Shown here: positions 49,780 through 60,894 of the stretch, piece after piece
Position numbering within the stretch: position 1 is the stretch's first letter
Layout of the letters: each line of letters opens with the position of its first letter
Source: Punctularia strigosozonata HHB-11173 SS5
Taxonomy: Eukaryota; Basidiomycota; Agaricomycetes; Corticiales; Punctulariaceae
Assembly: GCF_000264995.1 (NCBI RefSeq)
Contig: NW_006767440.1
Span: forward strand, 1,283,863-1,347,862
Direction of reading: 5' to 3'
DNA: 64,000 nucleotides
Made by a program: the position numbers and the translations under genes
Notes under the pieces: generated by a model
Databases searched by the model: none
The model's input: only the letters and a program-made list of their open reading frames with translations
Told to the model about the DNA's origin: nothing

Positions 49780-50505
49780 CTAATACTCCTCCCGGCTTAG
49801 GCGGCGTAAAAAGGTGCCGTTCACCAACGTAGCGACGTCCATGAAAGTATGGTACTGCGTGCCCTGCCCCGGTTGGCCGAACGCAGGGGCGATGGGACCT
49901 GAGGACACATTGAAGGGGGTGATAACCTCGTAGCGATGATAGTTGGCCGGAAAACTGTTGTCGTCGCGCGGCGTGTTGAGGCTCTGCGGCGGCAGGGCGC
50001 GCTGGATGTACGGCGTGTACGCCGGCGCCAAGAAAAAGCCTCCGACCTCGTTGCCGAATCGGTCGACCACCAAGTGTTTGGGGAGCGTCTGGGTGCCGTT
50101 AATGGTTTTGTTCGCGACGTCGAGCTGCCAGCCGTCGGGCTCGGGGTAGATGTACCTCCCCGTGCTGGCGTTGGTGTACGCCTTCAGGAACTCTCCGGGG
50201 CAGAGCCCAGCAAAGCGGTGGTAGTCGAAGACGACGTTGCCTAAGGGTAGTCCGGTCGGGAGTGTGGTTGGCCCTAGGCGGAAGTCGCCGCAGACGTAAT
50301 GTGCATCGTCCGTCCGGTTCGTGCCTTGACAGTACTGATCGGAATTGAAGGGACCGCAGTCTACTTCCAACCCACTGGATGCCTGCTATGCAATTAGGAT
50401 CAAGCACGAACAATTTGTGCGTGGCAGACTCACGCTGCTAACGATGGGTGAGGCGTTCGCAAATGCGAGTATACCCGCCAGGACCAAAGTCACGAATGTG
50501 CGCAT
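49780..50505 (-). CDS. Secreted NAD glycohydrolase, TNT-domain (fungal NADase type)
   Basis: A 225-residue protein of two exons, 50434-50505 and 49780-50385 (phase 0). The first 19 or so residues (MRTFVTLVLAGILAFANA) are a signal peptide. The mature part matches the TNT fold known from the mycobacterial necrotizing toxin and from fungal surface NADases such as that of Aspergillus fumigatus: LCPGEFLKAY, HLVVDRFGNEVGGFFLAP, YTPYIQRALPPQSLN, YHRYEVITPFNV and FGQPGQGTQY. The last motif carries the Gln expected in the active site. The enzyme would hydrolyse NAD outside the cell; its role (defence, competition, nutrient use) is unknown. Several Cys and N-glycosylation sequons fit secretion. It appears intact. 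Confidence 0.85.
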
Positions 50506-51633
50506 TGTGTGGGGATGCTTGAGCTGCAGGAAGAGCCTGAGAAGTTGTTGGACCGACGAGCGGGCTGCTGAAGTTGTCCCGGTGCTGGCAACTTCTTTTA
50601 TACGCTGGGGAGGCCGCGTTCTGACCGCGCATGGTTCGCATAGACGTATGGCGGGTGTCATATTCCTCGCCTAACAATTGGCGATGTATTGGACATCGAT
50701 CACGTTCACCCATAGGTGTCGCGCCAGAACGGAAGACGATCGCCCCGATGTCACCAGCAAGACCGAAGTCAGATCGCGCCTGCTCCGCCCTCGGTGTTTG
50801 ATTCGCAGCGGTAAGCTTCAGTCAGGGATGTTGTACAGACCGCCCATGTCCGCGTTATGAACGCCGAAATAGACGGATAGTCGACTTCACAATGCCATAC
50901 TAGTGTGCTTGCACGAATGTGAATGACTGCGTCCTGGCTCCGTTGATGATAAATGATCGCGCCCATAGATCAAATGCCGACGTCGAGACTAGCGCAGAAA
51001 CTCAGCTGTCGAAACAGCGCTTCCGAAGCTTCTGGTGGGTGCTGATTGCCCATGGTCCAGGTGAGCTGGTTGAGGATACTATCCAGGCGTTGGAGAACAC
51101 ATGATCCAGCATCAAGCCCTCGGAAGATACATCGGCTGCGCTTGGTGTATAGATTGGCCGTTGTGAATCTTGCGCTCGTTGAAGACAAGGAACCAGCAAT
51201 TGCAGGTCCGTACTTGGCGCGGCGACTCACGGTCACGATCGCGGAAGAAAAACAATATGATTACGTAGCCGCATTCACGAGTTCAAGCGCTTAGCGCTAG
51301 ATGGCTTGTACTCGTCTTTTCTCGCTGTAGACACTCTCGCTTCTGATAATAGACAGTAATCTCGCATTCCAAAACAACCTTATGCTCGACGCTGGATGAA
51401 GAAAACCACTCAAGTACGAGCGATTCGTGCGGGTCAACGAGCCCTCCAGCTGCTCGGAAGAAGGATTGAATCTCTATATCATGTATCTGGTGACCCGTCT
51501 CGTGAAAGTTAAGGTTTCCGTGTAGTACGGGAACGACCCCGGCCCGTATTTGGCATGGGAGTCGAACGATATCTCCCGTGTTATCAAGCACAACTTGCCC
51601 TAACAGTGAAAGTGAAAGCAAACGACAACCGAC
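50506..51633. other. Divergent spacer, NADase / CoA-transferase pseudogene
   Basis: About 1.1 kb. It contains the NADase promoter with a TATA box. An open minus-strand stretch (about 51283-51621) has no ATG and no recognisable motif, so I do not call it. Confidence 0.4.
50595..50602 (-). promoter_or_regulatory. TATA box of NADase gene
   Basis: Read on the minus strand this is TATAAAAG, about 90 bp upstream of the ATG at 50505. Confidence 0.5.
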
Positions 51634-53967
51634 ATGTCTTCCCCAGTATACACTGGCACACCAGTAACCGAAGAGGCTAAGATCATCTTATTGAAACTAT
51701 TGAACGACATAGAGGCCCCCGATGGTGTGAAGGATCATGCAACTCAAGCGTCCTTCACCGGAGCTCCTCATCCAATGGTACGTGTTCTCCGTAGGCGATG
51801 GCCTCGTCATTGTCTCAAGCTCACCATCGTCTTCGCACGGACAGCTTCCGTTGCCCCACAAGCATTTCCCGGCGGTGGCAGCTCTCCAAGCACTCCACGG
51901 ATCTTACGGGGCGCATATTTGGTCCATCAGAACTGGGAGGGATGATCCCGTCCAGCTCACCGTGGATACGGATCATGCACTGTTCTACCTAGCTTCGGCT
52001 ATGTTGGCCCGCGTCGACGGTGTTCCCGCCGCTCTGGTCAAACAACCTCTGCTGGAATTAAAGACTAACGTAAGACGGGCTAATTGTCACTCACATCACG
52101 GATCGTTGACCATATGTCAGGATCCCCTCTCTCTTCTTCCAGCGAAGCATGCGGCCTCGGCCATCTTCCGCTGTACCGACGGGGTGTACTTTCACACCCA
52201 CGGTTCGATCAATCCCCGAATCACGTTGGCTGCCATGGGTATCAACCCCGACGACGACAACCTCGATTTGCCGACGACTCGGCGACTCATGGAAGCGTTT
52301 GTCGAGACACGATCTAGCAAGGAGATGCTCGAATGGAAGGTCAAGCTGGGCCTTCCCGGAGACAGTGAGCAACGCAGCGTTTACTCTACCAAAATGCGTT
52401 CTGTACTGAAGAACCATTGTAGTCTGCTACAAGCCGGAAGAATATGCGCAAACGACCCACGTGAGATACCTTCTTGCTTCAAAAGGCTACCGGTCTCCAA
52501 ATACGCACTGTTAGGGCAAAATCGCTACCAAATGGCCCTTGTTTACTACACCCGCGCAGCTTGAAGATGTCACACCTCCGGTAGCATTCACTAAGTCACC
52601 GGATCTGAAGCGCCCATTGGACGGCATCAAGGTGTGGCACTAGAATGCCTATGCCAGGACTCACTGTGACACTGATACACTAGGTCCTCGAGATGACGCG
52701 TGTTATCGCCGGACCAGCTATAGGAAGGCAGCTCGCTGAGATGGGCGCTACCATCGTCCGCGTCATCGCCCCGCATCTAATGGACTTCGGCGGCCATGTT
52801 ATGCAGGCGAGAAGACTCCGATTATTGATTTCGATCATTTTGCTCACTCTTGCTTCAGGTGGATCTGAACCTCGGCAAAAGAGCGTGCTACGTCGACCGT
52901 GAGATTCCCTCTCCATTGGGGTCCATGGTCAATGCTGAGGACCACCATACTAGTTAAATCCGCTGAAGGTCGCTTGGTAATGTTGCACTTGCTCAAAGAG
53001 GCCGATGTATTCCTACATGGCTATCGGCCTGGTGTGTTGAGCAGGCTAGGCTTTGGCCCTGAGGTCCTAAACCAGATCGCTGTGAATCGCGGCAGGGGGT
53101 GTAGGTCGGATGTTACTTCATACATACTTGATCCTCATAACCTGGTCTGCTCAGTTGTTCAAGTGGTCGAGAATTGCTACGGGCACGAGGGACCATGGGC
53201 ATGGAGGCCCGGTGTACGCCTACCATCAATCATCCTCAACCCTTGCATCTAATATCCCAGCGGTCGCACAGTTCCAACAGATAGCGGATGCGACGACCGG
53301 TGTCGCTTGGGAAACAGGCGTCGCATGCGGTCAGGCTACGCCCATCACACCTTGCCTGCCTATCAGTGGTAAGCTCACTCCATCCAATCTATGTGATGCT
53401 CTTAACGCATCTACAGATTACCAGACTGGCATCATCGGCTCCATATAGGCGCTTCGCGGCCTCTTGCTACGAGCGAAGCATGGAGGATCCTGGGATATGC
53501 GAGTATCGCTTTCGCAGTAAGCTCACAACACTCGAATTCCATACGGCACTACTAGTCCGCGTGCAGGTACGACATTTGGATCCGTCGACAAGGAATGTAC
53601 GATTCGGGGTATGTCAAGTCACTATACGAAGCAGGACTCCAGTACAATTATAAGATGTCCATGGGTGAACTCGTCAGCGCGTGCATTACAATCGATATGC
53701 ATCCCTTCGTCACGATCTGACGCTGGTTGTTGACGCAGTTCGATCAACTATATCCTTACCAGAAATCCGACCACATTCAAGAAACGGTACTTCTGCGACA
53801 CTGCCGCCGCCTATGGCACCGTCACACATCTCAGACCCGTTTGCGAGTTCGCGAGTGGTACATTGGAACTTGGTTTTGACTTTGCGTCGTACTGGGGAGA
53901 AAAGAGGGCAGGGTGGGATGAGGACGACGCCGACGTACTCGAGGCAATGTTGCCCTCTGTCCGGTGA
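51634..53967 (+). pseudogene. Family III CoA-transferase (CaiB/BaiF), broken in its 3' half
   Basis: Ten exons splice in frame: 51634-51777, 51845-52069, 52121-52364, 52423-52460, 52515-52631, 52684-52797, 52859-52898, 52954-53100, 53155-53211, 53261-53368. They encode family segments such as FTGAPHP, PVQLTVDTDHALFYLA, HTHGSINPR, CYKPEEYAQTTH, VAFTKSPD, MTRVIAGPAIGRQLAEMGA, DVFLHGYRPGVLSRLGFG, ENCYGHEG and QQIADATTGV. The next exon (from 53417) meets TAG at 53446-53448 inside a conserved TG..G..ALRGLLLRA stretch. Farther on there are TGA at 53718-53720 and a one-base frame change near 53783, after which the conserved end FDFASYWGEKRAGWD is readable to 53967. Members move CoA between acids or racemise acyl-CoA. 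It is most likely a young pseudogene; assembly errors are the alternative. Confidence 0.75.
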
Positions 53968-54357
53968 AGCGAAGGCTCGCTGCCATGCTTTCCGGCAGAT
54001 TGACACCGGTGTGGGTAGGGGGTACGGCAAGGCTCGATCAGCATCGCGTCCTGAGACTATGACTTACTGGTTTACGATCGGTGTTTGGACAGCGTTCACT
54101 TCGCAAGGGACAATTTTGCCAGCCGAGTACGGGTATGATATTTAGGTCCAATTTGTTGTGGTAAACTGTACACGAGTATTTCGAATAACCACGATGCTAC
54201 TTTACGAACAGCTATATATCCTTGGGTATCCGAATATTGGTACAATCCATTGACCTATCGTACACTGCAGGGTCGGTGAACCCTACGTCACACCTGCGAA
54301 CAGTACATATTGCATGATAGGATGGGAATAAATCTCGTAGTCACCGCTGCTTGAGCG
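53968..54357. other. Convergent 3' spacer, CoA-transferase pseudogene / Dicer
   Basis: About 390 bp, AT-rich, between two convergent genes. No gene is supported. Confidence 0.4.
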
Positions 54358-57300
54358 TTATTCGACCACTTCGCCTTCTTCCATTTCTCCTGCGTTGGGA
54401 CGCGTCTTTTCCAAAGACAGCAGCTTTTCGCGGGCTACAGCAGCAAAACCTGATGGTGTCTCATCGTCGGTCTTCTCGTCTTCGTCGTCAGGTCGGAGCC
54501 CCGCCACCATAGCGTGCTTGCAGTCACAAAGGGTGGCTAGATTGTGTTCGTGTGCTTCACCAAACAGGATACCCAGAGCTTGCTCGGCGGCAAGGGCTTT
54601 GCAGAGCGATAAGCTGCTGCCTGGTATCGGCCCACAGATCGGAATATCATGGACGATGACAGAGATCCCATCGTTCCGGTCGACTTTAGGGTTGCTTTGG
54701 GTTTTCCTGTTAAGAGTTCAGATATGCGCAACCGGTGTGATACGGTAGTCTGCGAGGGTCGCCGCCATGCCCCTGGTGACGCCGCTCACGGACTATTCAT
54801 GGCACACGAGGCAGGAGCAATGATATCACGTACTTGAAATTGATTCTACGGCAACCGGCTTTGGCAGTCGATATCATCAATTGCGAGATGGGGTCCGGAG
54901 GCAAGTCAAGAGTAAGAGCATCCAAGACATCCCTCATAACCCATTCCACCACAGCCTCGGATCGTTCGTAGTCATATGCAGTGTCCAACAGTACGGCGCC
55001 CATAATACTTTCCAATACGTCGCTAAGAGCCTTAGGAGGATCCAATTTCCAGCTTTTTGCGATGATATCTTCGGCCGAAAAGTCCTCGAGAATTGGTATG
55101 TACTTCGCCAAAGCTATGTTCAGCTCAGAGTTGTTCACTAGCATGATCTTGTTGAGCTCCAATTGGGTCACCGCGACCCATGCCATAGTCTGAGAGCACA
55201 CTGCTCGAGAACGTGCCCAGGACAATTGGCCAGGCGTTCCCTCTGGGAATTTCCTATATAGATATTGCATCACGACTAGATCAATCAGTGCTGTGTGTAA
55301 TCTTAGTCAGAAGGGCACCGACTATCATATGCTCCTGAACACTCACCGTCCCCGAGAAATTCAAGTCGCTGATACGACCCAAAGGTTCCCGACTCGAAAG
55401 AAGGATGAGTAGAAGCTTCGATGAGAAGGTCGCCATTGTGAAAGTCATAATGGAGCGCCTCCTGGACCCTGTGAAATAGAGCCGCGGGCGTTTTACCGAT
55501 GGGTTTCCGACCATATCGCAAATTCCAGGGAACCGGACCGCCCAGTGACATGCCTAGAACGGTACCCGCCTGCAATGCCATGGGGATCCCACCGCCCAAG
55601 AATGCTGCCCCAAGTGTAGCTTCCATGCAATCCTGGAGACAGCGTCGAGGAATGGACCTCGCGACGAAACGTGCACTGGTAGTGTCGAAAGGGGTGTGCT
55701 GTTCTTCGGGGACGACGTGCCTCCACGTGCGAACGCTCATGGTTTCGCATGTCAGATAGCTTCCCAGTCCTATGGCATGCGCGCGTGCTAGCAAAGTGCG
55801 ATTCGCAACGGCGTTTCGACGAAGCGCGTCCAATTGGCCTTCGTGCCGACGTCTGAATCTGTTGAGCAGGTGTACAATTACACACAGTTTGAGTACCGAG
55901 TCCCCGAGCGTTTCCAACCTTTGATTGCTGAAGCCGGCCCCGGTGTGCGGTAACGTGTAAGCCTCTACGAGCAGATCATCGGGTATAGGCGGCAACCCCA
56001 GCTCCTGCTTCGCTCGCTGCACCCGGTATAAGTCAGTCACACGGTGAAGCAGTCGAGGTAGAAGGTGGAAGGTCCGCCATAGATACGCGGACATATGAAG
56101 CCGCCGGAGGAACGCAAACGGGACTACCATGGATTTCGAAGCCGCGAACAAGGGCTCCGGGCTGAATTCGGTGCCGGCTGGGTGGAGAGGATATGAGGAA
56201 TTCGTCCGACGCGTAACCATGCATACCTCCGCGAGCGGTGTATCGTCGGGTATGACAAGCGTAATACCTTTGCGTGACCATTTGTGCAAGAAGTATTCGC
56301 GGTAGGTTGGGTGCGTCGACTCTCGGGATCCCGGCGGAGGGGTGGACAGCGGGGTAATATCGTGACGCATTCGCTGCAAAATCAGTGCGCGACCATGTTC
56401 CCTCTGGTTCATGCATAATATGCCAGACCACTCTGCCTCCGAGATACCGGTCCAATCGCCGTGTCCCCAAGGATGGTTGACAACGCGTTCCATGGTGTCC
56501 CAATCAGGACGTAGGTCATTGGTAAGCGCAACGAGATACTGGCTCAAGGGTTGTTTTGGGCCTCTTAAGGTGACACACCATCGAATCCCAACCCAGGTGA
56601 ACGCCTCCATGAGCTCCCGCTGCTGCATCGGCATGTCGAAAGCGACGACTTTGCCTCTTGACATCTGGACATGCGCCCCTGCGTGCGTAAACGAAACAGG
56701 CGGCAAAGACGTCCCAGTGACAAGCGCCGAAGTAGCTCTTCCATCCACACGAAGAACGTGCATCCAGAGTCTAGGGCCGAGCACCCAAGGGTCATGAACA
56801 GCGACCCGCAACATATCCGGGTACGCAGAGATGTCTGGAATCGGTATACCATCGGGGTCTTCAGCGTCCGTATCGTTGGAGCGACGCACCGGGAGCAAAT
56901 AGTCATCGAAAACACCCAACTGATGAAGTTTGCGCACGGCCATGAAGGCCGCCGCACATTTCGCCTCCCTTTTAGACCGCTTCAGTGGTCCTACAAAGGT
57001 GAGATCTTCCGGGGGGAGTGGGAGGCTAGAGGGCAGCTGCAGCGTGACTTGGAATTCCCCGGTGTACTTGGGTTGATGAATGGGCGTGTAGCGATCGCGG
57101 GGGATCAAGGAGCAGAGGTGTGACAGCATACCGATCGCGGAGTGGTAGGTCAAGACGGCCAACGTGGACGGTATCACATAGCGTTCCCGTTCTGCCAGGT
57201 CTTCCGGATGCTCCGGCTCCTCGCATTCGCCTTCTTCTGTATCAGACTCGGCGGACAGCTGTTCAAGCGCGTTTTGAGTTTGATATATCTGCTTCATTTG

Positions 57301-59107
57301 AGGCTCGCTGTCGGCAAATGTCCGGTAACGCATGATATGTTGCTCGGAGCCTCGCGGGACCATTATCACGAAAGTGGATGTATGGTGACGTGCCCGCCCG
57401 CGCGATTGAAGATACCCAACCATGTGTTGCAGGGGGTCGAAGCGGATGACGAGGTCGCAAGCCTATGTGCAGTGAGGAATGAAGTGATGATAAGGTCATA
57501 TGTAAGCCTACCGGAAAGTCAAGACCTTCCTCCGCAACAGACGTGGCAACCACTGATCTCGCGTATCAGAGCACTTGTCAGAGAGAAAAGGGGATTATGC
57601 ATACGAAGATTTATTTCTCCTCTCCGAAACGCTCTAACTACGTCCTGCTGTCCCTGTATTTCCATGCCCTTGAGATTTGCGGTGGTCTGGCCGCCATGGC
57701 CTACCAGATCGGCGCAGCGAACACGCCCTCGCAATTCCGGTAACCTGCCCAAAAGCCTCGCTAACGCTACAGCAATATGGCGCTGCTCGACAAAGACAAT
57801 CCCCTGAAAAGTGGGTTTGTAATGCGAGATCAGCGTCTCGGCTAATGCTGCGACTTGGGGCGTACACCACTCGATGTCGATGTCGATCTGGACGACGTCG
57901 GGATCCACTGAATCTGCGTCACCGAGCAGTGGGGCAAATTTATCGAGGACAGCGTTGGTGGAGGACAGAACGGCAGATGGTGAGCTGTGATGTGTCTCGA
58001 TCGGCGGGGAGTCCAAGGCCATGGCATTCGTCATGTCCTCCAAAATTTCGTCGCGGCGGGCTTCCATCTGCAATAGCATGTATGCGGCGATCCTCTGCTT
58101 GACTTCAGCCCAAAGGTAGTATTCCGCGCCAAAAGGCCCTAGGATCTGGTGAGCACTATGGTAGCGCGTTTCAATCTTGTCAAGAGGAAGCTCCATTGCA
58201 GGAGGGAGAATAGTCAGATCGATGGAATTTGCAAGCAGCGGCGACGGATAAGTCGGATAGCTATCGGGAGGGGGTGGGTAATCAACCAATACCTAATTTT
58301 GAGTATGAAAACCCATTGACAACAAGTGGAAAACGTCTGGCGGCACCTCTTTTGGCTTCGGTATAATCGAGAGGAGTTCGCTTTCATGCTCGCGCACTGC
58401 GAAGACTTTCGCATCCATGTTCTTTTCCAGCGTTGCCAATGAAGTCGCTGCGTCTTTCGGATTCCATATCGGAGATGCCGTCATGCCGAAGATCTTGGGC
58501 CGGAGGTGACCCGGACATTGAAAATACTCGCGCATGATGCCATTATACGCGTGGTTCTTTCGTGTATGGTGGCACTCGTCGAAGACGAGCAACGAAACCT
58601 GATGAGCTATGAGCCAACGGTCCACGATAACATACAAAGGCCTCTATACCCTGTCCATGCTCCAATGCGAATGAGTAATCAGATTGAGGAATATCTGCGC
58701 TACAGGGTGTTCGGCGATGACTGAGACCCAGCAAGTTCAAGATACACGATACCTGTCATCACAATCACATCGGACGCTGCGAATTGTCTTCTCCATGCGC
58801 CTCGATCTGTGAGATCCCATGCGTTGGCACCATAGCACTGTCCGACGCGGAGCGGCGTCTGGCGCTCGATGAATGTCGCCTGCTGTTCAACGAGCGGAAC
58901 CTTCGGAACAAGGAAGATGATAATCTTAGAAGACTCAGCAGGCTTCGACGCGATCCATTTCATGAGCAGCGTGCTAATAAAGGTCTTTCCACTGCCCGTG
59001 TCCAGGGCGGCAATGATATTGCCCTCCTGGGCGCGGACAAAGATTTCCTCCTGATAGCGACGCGGAAGCAGCTGATCGGAGACGGTCAAAGAGTCGATGC
59101 CGTCCAT
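54358..59107 (-). CDS. Dicer-like ribonuclease III
   Basis: A Dicer that cuts long dsRNA into small RNAs for quelling and antiviral or transposon silencing. Exons: 58753-59107, 58650-58699, 58335-58598, 57605-58292, 57512-57552, 55347-57462, 54834-55290, 54358-54706; 1,439 residues, phases consistent. DExH helicase: motif I LDTGSGKT (residues about 34-41), motif II LLVFDECHH, motif III GMTASP, then the C-lobe with VATSVAEEGLDFP and YLQSRGRARH. A dimerisation-type region (YTGEFQVTLQLP, then LKRSKREAKCAAAFMAVRKL) follows. RNase IIIa is SNQRLETLGDSVLKL and RNase IIIb is YQRLEFLGD|ALIDL, acidic residues present in both. A dsRBD-like tail ends in an acidic stretch. I see no confident PAZ motif. 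The frame is open upstream to about 59224 with plausible coding (FAQLDSFDFAQSPP) but no ATG, so a further 5' exon is possible. Confidence 0.88.
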
Positions 59108-59430
59108 GTTCAAGCGCGTTTTCTCTGCTATATGTTCATGAGATGGAGGCGATTGAGCAAAGTCGAAGCTGTCGAGCTGGGCGAAAACAGCCTGATGATC
59201 GCTGTGCTCGTGACCGTGGGACACTACCAGAAGGGGCTGAGCGCTGCAGTATTACATTTACAGGCCGAGCAATAGGGCATTGTCTATATCTGCGGTCAGC
59301 TCTTGTGCTGCATCTATACACGGGAAAGTGTCCTGCAGTGAAACTGTTATTCAATCTCGGGAGGTGATGTGACCACCAATCGGCAGCAATTCGCAGAAGC
59401 ATCATTGGACCTTGATCTTGCCCACAGAGT
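59108..59430. other. Spacer upstream of Dicer; possible missing first exon
   Basis: About 320 bp. The first 115 bp continue the Dicer frame without ATG. An ATG at 59405 on the minus strand might begin a short first exon, but no junction is convincing. Confidence 0.35.
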
Positions 59431-60587
59431 TCACAGAACGGCTTTTGCCTGGTTGACGATGTTCAGCCGCATTGCCATCGCGACTAAACTAGCATAACAG
59501 GACGCACCGTGTCGTGAGATCACCTTCACGTTGCGTTTGGACTGCCACGATCGCCTATACCCGCCGCCGTAGTTTTTCACGGCGCGAGCAACGAACATTA
59601 CACCCAGCACCGCGGCGCACACAGCTCTGGCTGTCTCCGCGTCGAGAGGTTGCACACCGGGGCTCTTCTCGGTGGTTGTCGGGTCCTCTGGGATAGACCC
59701 GAGCAACCCGGCAAGGATGGCATGCGCTTCCGCCCAGAAGGGTTGGGCATGCGTAAGCAGGGCGTATAGCCCCGTTATCAACGGCGCACACCAGAGGTCC
59801 GTCGTTGACCAGCCATAGGGGAGTAGCTCGGCCGGCGTGGTGAGAGAGAGAGGTCCGGGTTGGAGGAACGATAACGAATTGAGCACGAAGAAACCCGTGT
59901 TCGCTGTGATCTGGTCAACGAAGTAAATGTTATCCTCGTCCAGTAGGTCGCCGCTTACAATACTCACCAAAGACGTGATGAGCAGTGTCCACGGTGAGGT
60001 GGATACCGCCGAAGAGGCGCTGGCCACCACCATCGGGGGTATGAGGTTGCATAGCAAGAATGCACGGGTAAGAGCGTCGAACGCCGCCAAAGGCAACTCG
60101 GATTGGAAGTTGAATACCGGCAACAAAGAGTTGGGTAGGTATTCCACGACCGCTTGCGTTAAGGTATAAAGCAAAGGGACAGTTCCGGAAATCATGAACG
60201 ACGGCGTTTGGTTAAGCAACGGGGCTGTAGGACGCCGCAAAATCAACGTGCGGTCAGGACGAGCTGAACGGTAAATGATATTAGATATGTACCAGTGATT
60301 GCCTCTCCACCATATACAACGATTAATGTGGCTGTTAAATCGCGGACTATGCTGCGTTCTTCTACGCCATTATCCTTCGCGTTACTTGAGCCGGACGTTA
60401 CTTGACGTTTCTTAACGTGAGCGACAAGGTTCGCTTCACGTATTTGACGCATCACAAGGCATAGTCGGACTGTAGCGCCCAAGTCAAGTGTCGTAAGGGG
60501 AAATCCTAGCCATGCAAAGGCGGGTATCGGACGCAGGAGAGCTTGATAAGAGTTGATAATGGGTGACAGCGCCGAGGAATAAGACAT
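59431..60587 (-). CDS. Unrecognised multi-pass membrane protein
   Basis: Two exons, 60293-60587 and 59431-60224 (phase 1), give 362 residues. Hydrophobic segments alternate with short loops: PAFAWLGFPLTTLDLGAT, RDLTATLIVVYGGEAI, MISGTVPLLYTLTQAVV, AFLLCNLIPPMVVASASS, PWTLLITSLVSIVSG, LWCAPLITGLYALL and ARAVCAAVLGVMFVAR, so about six to eight passes. The C-terminus is basic (YRRSWQSKRNVKVISRHG). The overall pattern is that of a fungal channel- or carrier-like protein of unknown function; I recall no family with certainty. It is divergent from VPH1 with a 307-bp shared intergenic region. Confidence 0.7.
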
Positions 60588-60894
60588 GTTGCAACGTAAG
60601 TTGTAAGCAGTATACTAAAGTAGTATCAGTGCCCAGGTCGCGGTGGACAAAGAGGCAGGTGGTGAGGAATGGCGGGCCTGAGGGATTCCTGCAGGCAGCC
60701 AGTGGCCCAGAGGAGGAACCCGAGACGCGTCGCGCGGTGGTGGACGAAACCGGAAATGGTGGCTATACACTCACCCACAGTCAGAATGCAAGATTCACAC
60801 GATCAGAGAGCAAGCTGACTTCCTTCTGACGGGTCAGTCGGCGTCTTCATCCGACCGCCATCATCTCTCGTTCTCTTCAGTCTCCACCGCCAGC
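60588..60894. promoter_or_regulatory. Divergent promoter, membrane protein / VPH1
   Basis: 307 bp between two starts pointing apart. A pyrimidine-rich leader (CTCTCGTTCTCTTCAG) precedes the VPH1 ATG. No TATA box is clear. Confidence 0.5.

Noticed and set aside
51283-51621. Minus-strand open stretch upstream of the CoA-transferase
   Set aside because: No ATG start, no recognisable motif and no splice partners.
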